Source: Sthenelais limicola (Eukaryota > Annelida > Polychaeta > Phyllodocida > Sigalionidae). From it: a DNA stretch of 64,000 nucleotides. How positions within the stretch are numbered: position 1 is the first letter of the stretch; every line of letters begins with the position of its first letter. The notes below the pieces were generated by a model, which was not told the DNA's origin, searched no databases, and saw nothing but the letters and a program-made list of their open reading frames with translations. The DNA lies in NCBI GenBank assembly GCA_942159475.1, contig OW804096.1:18004906-18068905 (forward strand), read 5' to 3'. Below, piece by piece: positions 29,757 to 40,919 of this stretch. Made by a program: the position numbers and the translations under genes.

Positions 29757-32535
29757 ACAGATTCGGAAGCTTAACGGGGACCCTCCACCTACAGTAAGTC
29801 ATCTTAAGGATGGACCTGTAAAGGTGGAGACCCCTACGGAAATTGCAGACACCATGGCTGAACAATTCAGGAAGGTGTCATCTAGTGACAACTGCTCAGA
29901 CCAGTTCCTGAGTCATAAAACTAAATGTGAGAGACAGAAGCTCAACTTTGAATCCCGTAATGAGGAAAGCTACAACAAGCCTTTCACCAAGGATGAGTTG
30001 CAGCATGCGCTCTCACAGGCAAAAGACTCCTGCCCTGGACCAGATGACATCCATTACCAGATGTTGAAACACTTACCAGAGGAAACCATGCACCTTCTTC
30101 TGGAGGTGTACAACGACATCTGGGTGACCGGAAATTATCCACCATCGTGGTCAGAGGCAATAGTTGTGCCAATTCCTAAACCAGGAAAAAACCCAACGTT
30201 GGCCTCTAGCTACCGTCCAATAGCCATGACCAGTTGTATGGCCAAAACAATGGAAAGATTGGTGAACAACAGGCTAGTCTACTTTCTTGAATCGAAAGGG
30301 CACCTTTCAGTTCACCAATCCGGATTTCGTCGAGGACGCAGCACAACAGATCACCTAGTGAGCCTGGAGAGCTGGATCCGAGATGGGTTTGCTAACAAAG
30401 AACATGTGGTCAGTGTCTTCTTTGACCTAGAGAAGGCATATGATACCACCTGGAGGTATGGGATCATGAGAGACATTCACAAGCTGGGTTTGAGAGGAAG
30501 ACTGACTGGATTTATTGGAAACTTCCTGACGGATAGATCTTTCCAAGTCCGCCTAGGGTCAGTCCTCTCCGAAAGTGAAGAGCAGGAAATGGGTGTACCC
30601 CAAGGCTGTATCCTCTCAGTGACCCTCTTCAGTGTTAAGATCAACAGCATCACTAAACAACTTCAACCTAGTGTTGAATGCTGCTTGTATGTGGATGATT
30701 TTGTCATCTGCTACAAGGGCACCCACATGCGAACAATTGAACGCATACTACAGCAGACTCTGACAAGACTAGCTGAGTGGAGCACCAACAATGGCTTCAA
30801 ATTCTCAGCAAAGAAAACTTGTGTTGTGCATTTCTGCCGAAGGCGAGGGTGCAAAGAGGAGCCAACACTATATCTCCAAGGAAAAAATCTGGTAGTCCAG
30901 GAGGAGGTAAAATTCCTTGGCGTGATATTTGACAGGATTCTTTCCTTCAAACCACACATTGAATACCTCCGGAGGAAATGCCAGAAGGCAATGAACCTGC
31001 TGAAGGTCCTCAGTCACCCCAACTGGGGTTGTAACAAAGAGACCTTGCTGACATTGTACAAAATGTATATCCAATCAAGGTTAGACTATGGATCTATGGT
31101 GTATGCCTCTGCTCCAAGGTCTTACCTGGACAGACTTAAGCCCATTCAGAACCAGGGACTGAGACTTTGTCTTGGAGCCTTACGTACAACTCCTGCACCA
31201 AGCCTTCATATTGAAGCTGGTATACCACCTCTGGAGTTTCGCCGGGAAAAGCTCACACTGCAATACACTATACGTGTCAGAGCTAACCCCAAGAATCCAG
31301 CCCACAAACTCATATTTGACAACAAGAACACTGTGTATCGGGAGAAGCCAAATGCCATCAAGCCAATGGCAGTGACAGCAAGGTCTTTATTCCGAGAAGC
31401 TGGTGTACCAATGAAAAGAGTAATGACTGAAAAACCACCAGAGACTCCACCATGGGAACAAAAATTACCCCTGGTTATCCTGGACCTTGACACAAACAAG
31501 AAAACTGCGACTCCTGTGCATGTATTTGAAAAACAATACAGTGAAATCAGGACACAGTTTGAAAGCCATACAGCCATTTTCACCGATGGTTCCAAAGATG
31601 GTAGTCGTGTTGGATTTGCCGTGCATACACCATTTGGGAACTTGAAGAAGGCTCTCCACAAGGAAAGCAGCATCTACACTGCTGAAGGAAAAGCACTGCT
31701 TAAGGCACTTGAATGGGTACAGGTCTCACGGATGAAGAAATTCATCATATTCTCAGACTCGCACCCATGTCTAGAAGCTGTGACCAACCTTTATCCTAAG
31801 AACCCAATCATACAAGCAATTCAAGAGACATACACTGAAAACAAAAGACTGGACAAAGAAGTGGTGTTGTGCTGGGTGCCAAGCCACATTGGAATAGAAG
31901 GAAATGAGGCAGCAGACATTGCAGCCAAAAATGCATTGAGGCGCCCTGTTGGGGCTGACCAAATGCCATACACAGACATTGTACCTGTGGCGCAGGCACA
32001 TGTCAAACATAGCTGGCAGCGCACATGGAATGGTGTTAACAGTAACAAGCTGCGAGCAATCACACCATCAATCACACCAAAATTCAAAGATGATAACCTG
32101 ACAAGACCCGAACAGGTGATACTGACCCGTCTTCGTACCGGTCACACCAAACTGACTCACAGGCACCTTCTAAAAGGTGAAGTGGCTCCTGTATGTCAGA
32201 CATGCAACACTCAACTGAGTGTAGAGCATCTCTTAATACATTGTCAGGCAACCAAGAGAAACAGAATAAAATTCCTGCAAAATCGCAGGACACTGCAGAG
32301 TATTTTCCGGGAATCTGGGAACAAAAATATTCTTGATTTCCTACGGGAAACCAAATTGTACGACAAAATTTAGGTAACCTAAATGAAGCCTGACTTCGTC
32401 AGGCCAAACCCTGTTTCATGAAATAGGGAATTTCACAGAATAAAATAATAAAACCACAGTATATCTGCTAACTTTTAATTACTATTAGCGGAGGTGAAAC
32501 TAACCAAACCAAACCAAACCAAACCAAACCAAACA
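29757..32535 (+). mobile_element. LINE-A copy 2, 5'-truncated in ORF2
   Basis: Starts CAGATTCGGAAGCTTAACGG, in the linker between endonuclease and RT, and runs to the AACCA tail. No target duplication is evident. Confidence 0.9.
29824..32373 (+). CDS. LINE-A ORF2 partial (copy 2): RT, RNase H, Cys/His tail
   Basis: 849 codons are open with YVDD, FTDGSKDG and EHLLIHC motifs intact, but no endonuclease, so it could not move on its own. Differences from the intact copy include KKTCVVHF (Glu to Lys), GVIFDRI (Val to Ile) and KTATPVH (Glu to Ala). The start given is the first in-frame codon after truncation, not a natural start. Confidence 0.85.
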   Translation: METPTEIADTMAEQFRKVSSSDNCSDQFLSHKTKCERQKLNFESRNEESYNKPFTKDELQHALSQAKDSCPGPDDIHYQMLKHLPEETMHLLLEVYNDIWVTGNYPPSWSEAIVVPIPKPGKNPTLASSYRPIAMTSCMAKTMERLVNNRLVYFLESKGHLSVHQSGFRRGRSTTDHLVSLESWIRDGFANKEHVVSVFFDLEKAYDTTWRYGIMRDIHKLGLRGRLTGFIGNFLTDRSFQVRLGSVLSESEEQEMGVPQGCILSVTLFSVKINSITKQLQPSVECCLYVDDFVICYKGTHMRTIERILQQTLTRLAEWSTNNGFKFSAKKTCVVHFCRRRGCKEEPTLYLQGKNLVVQEEVKFLGVIFDRILSFKPHIEYLRRKCQKAMNLLKVLSHPNWGCNKETLLTLYKMYIQSRLDYGSMVYASAPRSYLDRLKPIQNQGLRLCLGALRTTPAPSLHIEAGIPPLEFRREKLTLQYTIRVRANPKNPAHKLIFDNKNTVYREKPNAIKPMAVTARSLFREAGVPMKRVMTEKPPETPPWEQKLPLVILDLDTNKKTATPVHVFEKQYSEIRTQFESHTAIFTDGSKDGSRVGFAVHTPFGNLKKALHKESSIYTAEGKALLKALEWVQVSRMKKFIIFSDSHPCLEAVTNLYPKNPIIQAIQETYTENKRLDKEVVLCWVPSHIGIEGNEAADIAAKNALRRPVGADQMPYTDIVPVAQAHVKHSWQRTWNGVNSNKLRAITPSITPKFKDDNLTRPEQVILTRLRTGHTKLTHRHLLKGEVAPVCQTCNTQLSVEHLLIHCQATKRNRIKFLQNRRTLQSIFRESGNKNILDFLRETKLYDKI

Positions 32536-34076
32536 TTCGTCGACGTCTCTGTCAGCACAATACTGGCCATGGAGCCCAATTCACTACAGATCCACGATTA
32601 CGACCATGGTGCCTTTTTGTATTAGTCTTAGGATTTCCAGGAACAGCTAAAAGCGCGGAAAATACAAATGCCCGGAGATTTCTAGAACACCGATGGCACA
32701 CGGCAATTGCAGCTATTCCTAGACAAACCCGTTCGACTGAAACGATCTATGCAGCTGGCCTGGACGTATTCAGGCCTTTCAGAAGAGAACGAGACGTTCC
32801 AGATCTAAAATGGTTACGCTGTGGTACACTGTTCAGAAATATACATTGACTCATAATTACCAACTAGTAATCGATGCAGTTGACTGTCTTGTTACTAAGA
32901 TTCCGATTTGAATCAAACCCATTTCAACAATTGGTAGAAGTCTAAAATATCGTTATGACTGAATACAAAATAATGGATCTTTGAGATTAGGATGGTTAAA
33001 CTCAGCACAAACGTTTATCAGTAGTAAATATTGATTTAAAAAAATAATCATTATATTTGATAGGTATAGGCTCATTTTTAAATATACCAATGTTGTTCAG
33101 ACGATTACCGGTTAAATCTGTATTTTAAATGCTAAAAAAAAGTAATCTATTATAATGATAATGATATCAATAGTAACCATATTTAGTATGAGACAGATGA
33201 GATTTCCCCAAAAAGAGCATTTAACATTTGCAGTCACACAGCCAATTAATGTTATACAAACCATTAAAAATAATTCAAGTCAGTACTTTTTACACAACTT
33301 TGAACACTTCTACTTTTACAGGTTGGTGCGATATAGTGATCCAAACTGTGTCTCGAGGCGTTCAAGCTGTCAAGGAAACTGAAAGAAAAGTATCCACGGA
33401 ACACTTAACAGATAAAGTAATGCTAGGAAATGCATGTGCTGAAACGATCAAATATTGTTTTTTAGTATACCATTGTATATGACATGGTTCTCATACAAAC
33501 TGATAATTAAAGACACATGGCATTTATAAATATCATAAACAGACACCGACTAGATAATCAAGGTGACAAACTATGAATAGATAAAGGCATCCATGAAGAG
33601 AAGGACATGTTATTTGTCAATGGCAATCGCTTGTATAACACGTTACTGATATAATGCAGCAGGGTTTACCTCCGTAAAGCAAGGAAAGAAAGTTGCAAAT
33701 GCATTAATAGCCACATTATCTCGCCTTTGTGTAAGTGAAGTGCGGTAAAGGAAAATTAGAATTCAATCTTCTTACTTTGTGATTGTTTTTCGATATGAGT
33801 CACTACTTATATTGAGTGTTTATTTGATTCAAACACTTGTAAATGAATTTTCAATAACCTGAATGTCCTAATACACACACTTACTTTGGAGCATGAGGGT
33901 ATATTCATTCAAACTATATCCCAGTAAGTGCTTCAGTGCATATCCTTCAGTTTATCAACTCATAAGGTGTATTTCACAAGAAATACCTACTTCCATAACA
34001 GTTAGCCTACTGCAGGAAATTATGAATTCTCTCAAAGTATTGTATTATATACGACCTACCGCAAATGACCATAGAT
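32536..34076. other. Long spacer without recognised genes
   Basis: The first ~300 bp are moderately GC-rich (TCGTCGACGTCTCTGTCAGC onwards) and may be decayed coding sequence, but no frame stays open. The remainder is AT-rich. No repeat partner was recognised within the window. Confidence 0.35.
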
Positions 34077-34112
34077 GTATGTATGTATGTATGTATGTAT
34101 GTATGTATATGT
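34077..34112 (+). repeat. (TATG)n microsatellite
   Basis: About eight tandem TATG/GTAT units in an AT-rich spacer, ending TATATGTGAAG. Confidence 0.95.
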
Positions 34113-35980
34113 GAAGAGCTTCATTTTGAAAATTCGTGCCAGTCAGGCATTGTCATAAAGATTGCACGCCAAGAATCATTAATGATTATAATTCTTTATC
34201 GCAATTTGGTCACTCACATATTAATTTATTGACTTCTCTGCCATTCAATAACTTCGAAACAGCATAGCGTGGTTTTTCCTTTCATTAACTAGACCCTAGA
34301 TGTATATTTTTATGTATATATCATGTAACATCATACGCCTTTCTAGGACACAATCAATAATGATTAGACTTTGTGGTCCTACTTTGGTCATTCTAATATG
34401 GATTTACTGAGTTGTTTGCCATACCACAAGCTACTATAGGTCCACCGATTTAACTAGATTAACACATTACAGGTGTTTAATATGATATGAGAGTTACATT
34501 ATGTAGGGAAAATGATACCATAAAATGAGTATTACCCATGATAAAAGACAGTAGCAATACATAACAGATGCATAAATTCACGTCATGCCCTCAATAAATC
34601 TTATTCAGCAATGAAACGCTCCTTGTTTGACATTAATTGAAGGATGGACATATATAGACGACGTAAATCAAGAACTTAGTAGGTTGCTATTTCTGTAAGG
34701 CATGAAATAACCTATAACAGTAAGGTAGTCTATTGGGTAAAAATTTACGTGTATATAAGGATAAAAACTGTACAGACCAGGGAATATTTACCAAAAAATC
34801 GTTAGGGGATAAATCTAAAATTCCTGGATTCATAGGCAGCCGAAAGAAGCTATAACTCGCAAATAAGTAGATACCAAATACCTTATGGGGTGGCGCCCAC
34901 TTGTGGAAAAATTGATAAGTAACCAAATTGAATGCAATTTTTTGCCGCTAGATGGACTCACTGTAATTTCGCACGCTCTTTAAAGCATGACCACAACCAC
35001 GGAAGTTTGGGTACATTTTTTATGGCATTCTTCTAATAATTCATTCGTACAACTTTTTATATAACATGTTTTATTATTGTAGCCCAAATATCAGGTATCG
35101 GAATGAAAGTTTAAAAACAAAAAATTAAACCAATAGCCAATTGAAAACATAATACAATGTCTTTTAAAATAAAAAAAAATGGGTACTATCTTTATTCTCA
35201 TGACAGTCAATTAGAATAACGCTAGAGTCAAATATAAATAGCATTTTATATAATTCTGTAAATGGCCGAAACGTGTTGACAGACACGTTGAAGGCACAAA
35301 AAAAAAATCGGATCCACTTTGGCTTTTTAAATATTATGCAAGATGCGGCATTTATGGAAAAATTACTTAGTTACCATAGCAAGGCTTATTAATCGATGTA
35401 AAACTCACCACAGAGGGAACTACAATAACTAGACAGAGATACATGGAGAGAGAATGAATAACGAATTTTTGTAAACCAATTTGAATTTTATTCAATTTAT
35501 GCACATAGGACATACAAATCAATTAACGTATTCACCTCTCAGTATATTAATCAAGTGAAATACACATGAGGGAAGTAACATGTATGGACGGAGGTAACGG
35601 ACTTACATTAAATGTAACACTCACTCAGAATGAAACATAGAAGCGCCGGATCGTATGAGAAACAAATAGGCTCGTACTTAGAAACATTTTTCCCCAAAAA
35701 ATGTTGTTCGGTAACGAATACAAACGGCCCGTAGAGTGTATAAAAACACACAGTCACAATATCAAAATCAAATGGCAGCGACAAAAGGACGTTATAAGTC
35801 CAATGTACCAGGAACAACTAACATACAATAATGCCAGAGATATGAAAACACAACATTAATGCTGCCTTCAGTAGGGCTTCGACCCACTCGTATCTATACA
35901 CAAAATCCACCTTAGTGAAAAACCTTGAAACTAACGGTGACAATGTCACTGCCTTTACCATAAGGATGGTATAACCTAGC
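34113..35980. other. AT-rich spacer, nothing recognised
   Basis: Short frames exist on both strands (for example 35608-35817 minus), but none has domain content or splice context that I would trust. Confidence 0.3.
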
Positions 35981-36010
35981 CACACCACATCTAAAAATAT
36001 TAAATTATAC
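35818..36010 (-). CDS. Possible exon sharing its start with the exon at 37849-38217
   Basis: An acceptor-like TTTAATATTTTTAG precedes ATGTGGTGTGGCTAGGTTAT (DVVWLGYTILM). The 37849-38217 exon contains LDVVWLGLTILM. About 37 bp are nearly identical, then the two diverge. This one continues to a stop at 35818. It could be a decayed paralogous exon or a shared short repeat. Confidence 0.25.
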
Positions 36011-36536
36011 GTTGTAAGAGAAACGTTACTCTTAGACTCAACTTTATGTAGAGTAGTATACAAAGAAGAATTAACTGTAAACTTCATCGAAAACCTGATA
36101 CACTGAAATATCAACTGCGACCTTTAAAGAGCAAAGTCGAAAGACTTAGTCTTCTTCCTCCTGTTCCGGTGCCGCCGGTTCATCATGGCGGGTGCAATAT
36201 GTGGCGAAAGTTGCGGCTCACGTCATGGTGCAAGTTTCTCAATATCATCCAGAGATTCTTGTGGCGCTATGTAATAAAAAAAGGATTATCAATGACCTAC
36301 TAAATACATATTTAATAATTATATATTTTCATATTTACACAAATGGATTAAATAGTTAAATATAATACGCAATTGAAGAACACACATACGACTGTACTCC
36401 TATACATTATAAAGTTATAGATGGAAATATTTCAGTGAAAGCCAGACTTACAAAAATTATATCCAAAAATATATTATCAATTGATTTAGGACCACAAATT
36501 GTAAACTTACGCCAAAGAAGTCTTCATCTAGAATAC

Positions 36537-36640
36537 CTATCTCTGGGACACTAGTTCTACATCTGTGATGTTTAAACTCGGACAAGACAAATTGGCACTC
36601 AAGGCCAGGATAGCGGCGCCACTCCCCTCGAGCCCAATAC
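36537..36640 (-). pseudogene. 3' part of an unrecognised gene's exon (after LINE-A insertion)
   Basis: This continues the frame of the 37849-38217 exon across the 1.2-kb LINE-A insertion, using the duplicated TCGAGCCCAATA. The residues ANLSCPSLNITDVELVSQR end at a stop at 36537. The insertion therefore split what looks like the terminal coding exon. Confidence 0.5.
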
Positions 36641-36649
36641 TATATCTCC

Positions 36650-37485
36650 AAGGAAAAAATCTGGTAGTCCAGGAGGAGGTAAAATTCCTTGGCGTGGTAT
36701 TTGACAGGATTCTTTCCTTCAAACCACACATTGAATACCTCCGGAGGAAATGCCAGAAGGCAATGAACCTGCTGAAGGTCCTCAGTCACCCCAACTGGGG
36801 TTGTAACAAAGAGACCTTGCTGACATTGTACAAAATGTATATCCAATCAAGGTTAGACTATGGATCTATGGTGTATGCCTCTGCTCCAAGGTCTTACCTG
36901 GACAGACTTAAGCCCATTCTCATACAAGCAATTCAAGAGACATACACTGAAAACAAAAGACTGGACAAAGAAGTGGTGTTGTGCTGGGTGCCAAGCCACA
37001 TTGGAATAGAAGGAAATGAGGCAGCAGACATTGCAGCCAAAAATGCATTGAGGCGCCCTGTTGGGGCTGACCAAATGCCATACACAGACATTGTACCTGT
37101 GGCGCAGGCACATGTCAAACGTAGCTGGCAGCGCACATGGAATGGTGTTAACAGTAACAAGCTGCGAGCAATCACACCATCAATCACACCAAAATTCAAA
37201 GATGATAACCTGACAAGAACCGAACAGGTGATACTGACCCGTCTTCGTACCGGTCACACCAAACTGACTCACAGGCACCTTCTAAAAGGTGAAGTGGCTC
37301 CTGTATGTCAGACATGCAACACTCAACTGAGTGTAGAGCATCTCTTAATACATTGTCAGGCAACCAAGAGAAACAGAATAAAATTCCTGCAAAATCGCAG
37401 GACACTGCAGAGTATTTTCCGGGAATCTGGGAACAAAAATATTCTTGATTTCCTACGGGAAACCAAATTGTACGACAAAATTTAG
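36650..37485 (+). pseudogene. LINE-A ORF2 fragment with internal in-frame deletion (copy 3)
   Basis: Frame from YLQGKNLVVQEEVKFLG through DRLKPI joined to LIQAIQETYTEN, then the end of RNase H and the Cys/His tail to the normal stop. YVDD and the first RNase H catalytic residues are missing, so it is non-functional. Confidence 0.85.
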
Positions 37486-37636
37486 GTAACCTAAATGAAG
37501 CCTGACTTCGTCAGGCCAAACCCTGTTTCATGAAATAGGGAATTTCACAGAATAAAATAATAAAACCACAGTATATCTGCTAACTTTTAATTACTATTAG
37601 CGGAGGTGAAACTAACCAAACCAAACCAAACCAAAC

Positions 37637-37810
37637 TAAAGCAGCATTCCCAGCTATTACGACAAACAACATCTCACACAAATCTACCATATTATGACTT
37701 ATAGGACAGAAGTTATCAATATTCTGCTACAGTTTTATGTACCTATATACAATAATTTGAACTAACCTAGAGAAAACGGCCGCCGGAGAGCGAGAATTAA
37801 GACGCAAGGC
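37637..37810 (+). repeat. 174-bp segment shared with 45475-45648
   Basis: TAAAGCAGCATTCCCAGCTA ... GAATTAAGACGCAAGGC is identical by eye to the sequence directly after the LINE-A tail at 45474. At the other locus it continues into unique sequence (CACCACAGGAAAGACTTTGG). Here it is followed by a second LINE-A tail. Confidence 0.9.
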
Positions 37811-37848
37811 GGAGGTGAAACTAACCAAACCAAACCAAACCAAACCAA

Positions 37849-38217
37849 TCGAGCCCAATACATGTCTTATCCTCCCCATGACTCCCGTCACATGCTGAAG
37901 CCGGGCAAGTATAAACTATCTCTGCGTGGCGCAGGTAGACATTGTGCACCTTTCCGAAGATGGGATAAAACCGTCCCTCTGTTGCCGCCTCGGGAAGATA
38001 TCCCAAGGTGGGAGAAATAAGATCCGTCACGACTGGCAAGAAAGGTCCTTTTGTACGCAAAACTGGGATGTTATACATATCATCATTCTCTTTAAACGTT
38101 GGTTCGTACATCAGGATGGTCAAACCTAGCCACACCACATCTAACGCGCGGAGAAGAGTGGCAGAATCTTTATTCGACAGGCTCTTCACAAAGAAAAGTT
38201 CCCCATTTGTCACTTCC
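37849..38217 (-). pseudogene. Exon of unrecognised gene, interrupted by LINE-A
   Basis: A strong acceptor (TTTTTTTCTCAG) precedes EVTNGELFFVKSLSNKDSAT, then LDVVWLGLTILMYEPTFKEN, YNIPVLRTKGPFLPVVTDLI, and YTCPASACDGSHGEDKTC. About 120 codons are open and continue at 36640 beyond the LINE-A insertion to a stop. Composition and splice context suggest a genuine coding exon. I do not recognise the family. Two possible upstream exons on the same strand lie at 39481-39600 and 40760-40919. With the insertion in place the frame would end in antisense LINE tail (GLVWFG). Confidence 0.5.
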
Positions 38218-38249
38218 CTGAGAAAAAAATATCAAAACATTATGCTATA

Positions 38250-39410
38250 GTTCACGGAGATAGTATACTACAGAACTTAATCAATGATTCTATCTAAAGA
38301 AAAATTATGCCCTATGATGTATCACGCATGTTTAAACATTAGAAATGACATATGGACATCAGTATCTACATGCCTAATGCAAAGACATAAAAAGTGTAAT
38401 TGTTCATTCCATACTAAGGCTGACTTCTTGGCCAATAATAAAAATTTACTACAGAATTAAGAATAGACGATCATAGGCCACGTCCACTTTCTGGACATGC
38501 ATCTTCTACGGGCATCTCCACTCTTTACCACCCTCCACCATCCGCCCTTTTTTACCATTACTATCTGCCCTATTAGATATGTTTCGTCGTCACCTCTCTC
38601 TTTCACTGTGGTTCGCAAATCCACCAGGCTGTTCCTCGACGCATTGCGTAGTCACGCGCCGCCAAAAAATCTCCCGCCGTGACATATCTCAGCAAGTTGG
38701 TTGCCATTCTGTACAAATAGAAGGACAATTCTAATTAGGCACTAAATACACTTATCGCAACAATGATAACAAAACATATATTGGACGACAAAAATGTGTC
38801 AATTACAAGCTAAAGAGTTGATTCAAATTACATGTGACTTTCAAAACAAAACTACAACAAAAACACACAAACCACACAGACCAATTATGAAAATAACATA
38901 GAGCGCCGACGAGCTAGAAAGTGTTCATGTTAATTTCTCTAGTAACTAAATAATGACGACGCACAAATCACATGGCTGCTGCTCACAAGTGTAAAACTAC
39001 TGGCACAAAAATGTCAAAGCCTTTCTGGGCTTTATATAACCTCAGCAATGCAAACATTATATTTATTTATATATTTCTGATAGTGCGGCAAACCTACTCT
39101 CTAATGCTAGCATTGAAAAAGTGAAAAATTGTTCAAAAACGAATTACTGGTGTGCATGAGGCGTGGTCAACGACCAAAAAAAATGACTAATTGAATTTAA
39201 ATGCATTGACATCTAGCCAATTCCTATTGCACAAACTGACGTCATATATACGTGCTATTTAAGGACAAAGAGATAAATAATTGACAAGTTAGGCATAAGG
39301 CTATGGGCATATGCCTTTAAAAAAAAACGCCTAACATATCCCACAAAAAACAAGCCCCACGATACAAGTTCAATCTCTCACAGCCAACAGAAATACAATA
39401 TAATAAGAAA
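38250..39410. other. AT-rich spacer or intron, nothing recognised
   Basis: No ORF, repeat partner or RNA fold recognised. It lies between putative exons on the minus strand, so it may be intronic. Confidence 0.3.
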
Positions 39411-39480
39411 AATAACAACCATGCTTGCACTACACACAACAAACATAGGTGAAGTCACATTAGAAATAAAATACTTACCT

Positions 39481-39600
39481 GAATATATTCTCATTCGAGT
39501 CCAAGTCCAAATGGTCCAAAATGTACACGTTGTTCTGCCCGGATACCAACCTCACTGGTGTGTGGTGTTGAGAAGAGTGACCGATGCCACACCCACCAAT
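39481..39600 (-). CDS. Possible exon of the same unrecognised gene
   Basis: The minus-strand frame GIGHSSQHHTPVRLVSGQNN then VYILDHLDLDSNENIF ends at an excellent donor (TTCAG|GTAAGTATTT, near 39480). A TTGTAG before it could be the acceptor. Short and unrecognised, supported mainly by splice context and sensible composition. Confidence 0.35.
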
Positions 39601-40094
39601 TCACTACAACACCTTGGTGGCCAAAATCGGAACCATAATTAAGGCCTCACAATAAACAATACCGATAATTTAAGACGACTACCGACCGCAATAGGAAATT
39701 ATAGTCACCTAGACAAATGAACAGCGTTAGCAGCAGGTGTCACCACCGTCTTCAGTTACTAATTTCCCGCTGGAATCTTCCTTATGATCGACAACACCTT
39801 GACACACCATCGTTATGAAGCAGAATTCGGGTGGTGGGGCCGAAATATACATCATAATCGTTACTTCTTTCACCAAAAAAAACAGAGGGAAACAAAAAAA
39901 AACCTGCATAAAAAAAATACGTGGCTTCTAGCCAAACAAGTAAAAACCACCATAATGTCCGAGTAACAAATAAGTACAGCAAGCAAAAGAACTAGCGGAT
40001 AAAATTTCTGGATTCGTAAGTTCACTATCTCGTTCATGTTCTTCCTTGATTCTTGAAAAACGGTGGGTGGTGTTCTGTCTTGTGTCTTGTTACC

Positions 40095-40205
40095 AGTTTG
40101 TTCATAGTGATGAGTGTAGACCCTGGCCCCATCACGTAGTTTCGAGCGGCGTTGAAGTCGCCGGCACAAATTAAGTTTGAGACTTTCGATGCCATGATCT
40201 GAAAA
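40095..40205 (-). CDS. Weak candidate exon
   Basis: After an ATATTTTCAG acceptor-like site the frame from ATG gives MASKVSNLICAGDFNAARNY, then VMGPGSTLITMNKL up to a possible donor (CTG|GTAACAAG). A competing frame is open longer. The GDFNA string recalls LINE endonucleases but nothing else supports that. Confidence 0.2.
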
Positions 40206-40759
40206 TATCACAATTATAATTGTATGTTACGTAACCATAGCATAAATAGTTGAAATATAATCATTCTGAAAAAATATCTTATGGGAAACCCCAAAGTTAG
40301 GACAAGTAAGAAATGAGTTGGCTTTTTCTAAAAAAAAATGGACTATAAAAATAAAAGAAGTGTACAATTGTGTTTCCTTTCACAAATGGCTGAACAAATT
40401 GGAGATTGAGCCAATCTAAAAAACACTATTTCTTCTGTGTCTCAACAAACAATACACAAGACTATGCCTGTATTATTCCTAAAAAAAAATAGCGCAAATA
40501 TCATAACTACTTGCTAGCATAGAGTCATTGACTTAGAACAAACATTAGCATAGGAACAATGTAGTGTCAAGACCAATACTAATTAACGGTGGGAAGCTTA
40601 CAATTTCACACAAACAAGCCACCACAAAAGCCCATGTCCACAATAGTCAAATTAGTCAAATACAATTTCCAAAGAGAGTTCCTATTAGCCTGAAATAAAG
40701 AATAAAACATTCGAGTGAAAAAAATGAATAAAAGTAATTCACAGCTAATTCACACTTAC

Positions 40760-40919
40760 TGAATGTTGTACTATAGGTCGGAAATCCTCAGGCGTGTAAA
40801 CGGGTGGTTGTCTTTGTGTAGTCCTTTGTTCTTGGCTGGCGGTGAAGGTAACAGAGGACGATTCCCAGGTGGGTTTCACTATGTATACCCTAAAGCCATC
40901 TAGAACCCGTATCTAACTG
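40760..40919 (-). CDS. Possible exon of an unrecognised gene
   Basis: The minus-strand frame RVLDGFRVYIVKPTWESSSV then QRQPPVYTPEDFRPIVQHS ends at a consensus donor (TTCA|GTAAGTG, about 40758). Upstream, CTCAGCAG could be the acceptor near 40919. Same strand as the exons at 39481 and 37849. No domain recognised. Confidence 0.35.

Larger units (their letters stand above)
36641..37848 (+). mobile_element. LINE-A copy 3 carrying extra 3' sequence (probable 3' transduction)
   Basis: One insertion is bounded by the 12-13-bp duplication TCGAGCCCAATA(C) (36628-36640 and 37849-37861). It contains a 5'-truncated LINE-A with an in-frame ~663-bp deletion (RT thumb joined to RNase H). Then come a first tail ending ~37636, a 174-bp non-LINE segment (37637-37810), and a second tail GGAGGTGAAACTAACC plus AACCA units (37811-37848). 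The 174-bp segment is identical to the 3' flank of the LINE-A fragment at 45235-45472. Confidence 0.85.

Noticed and set aside
37600..37640. AACCA repeats as telomeric DNA
   Set aside because: The unit is not a known telomere repeat, arrays are only two to six units, and they always end a LINE-A 3'UTR.
40095..40205. GDFNA string as a LINE endonuclease fragment
   Set aside because: The flanking residues do not match an endonuclease, and the frame is short and competes with a longer one.
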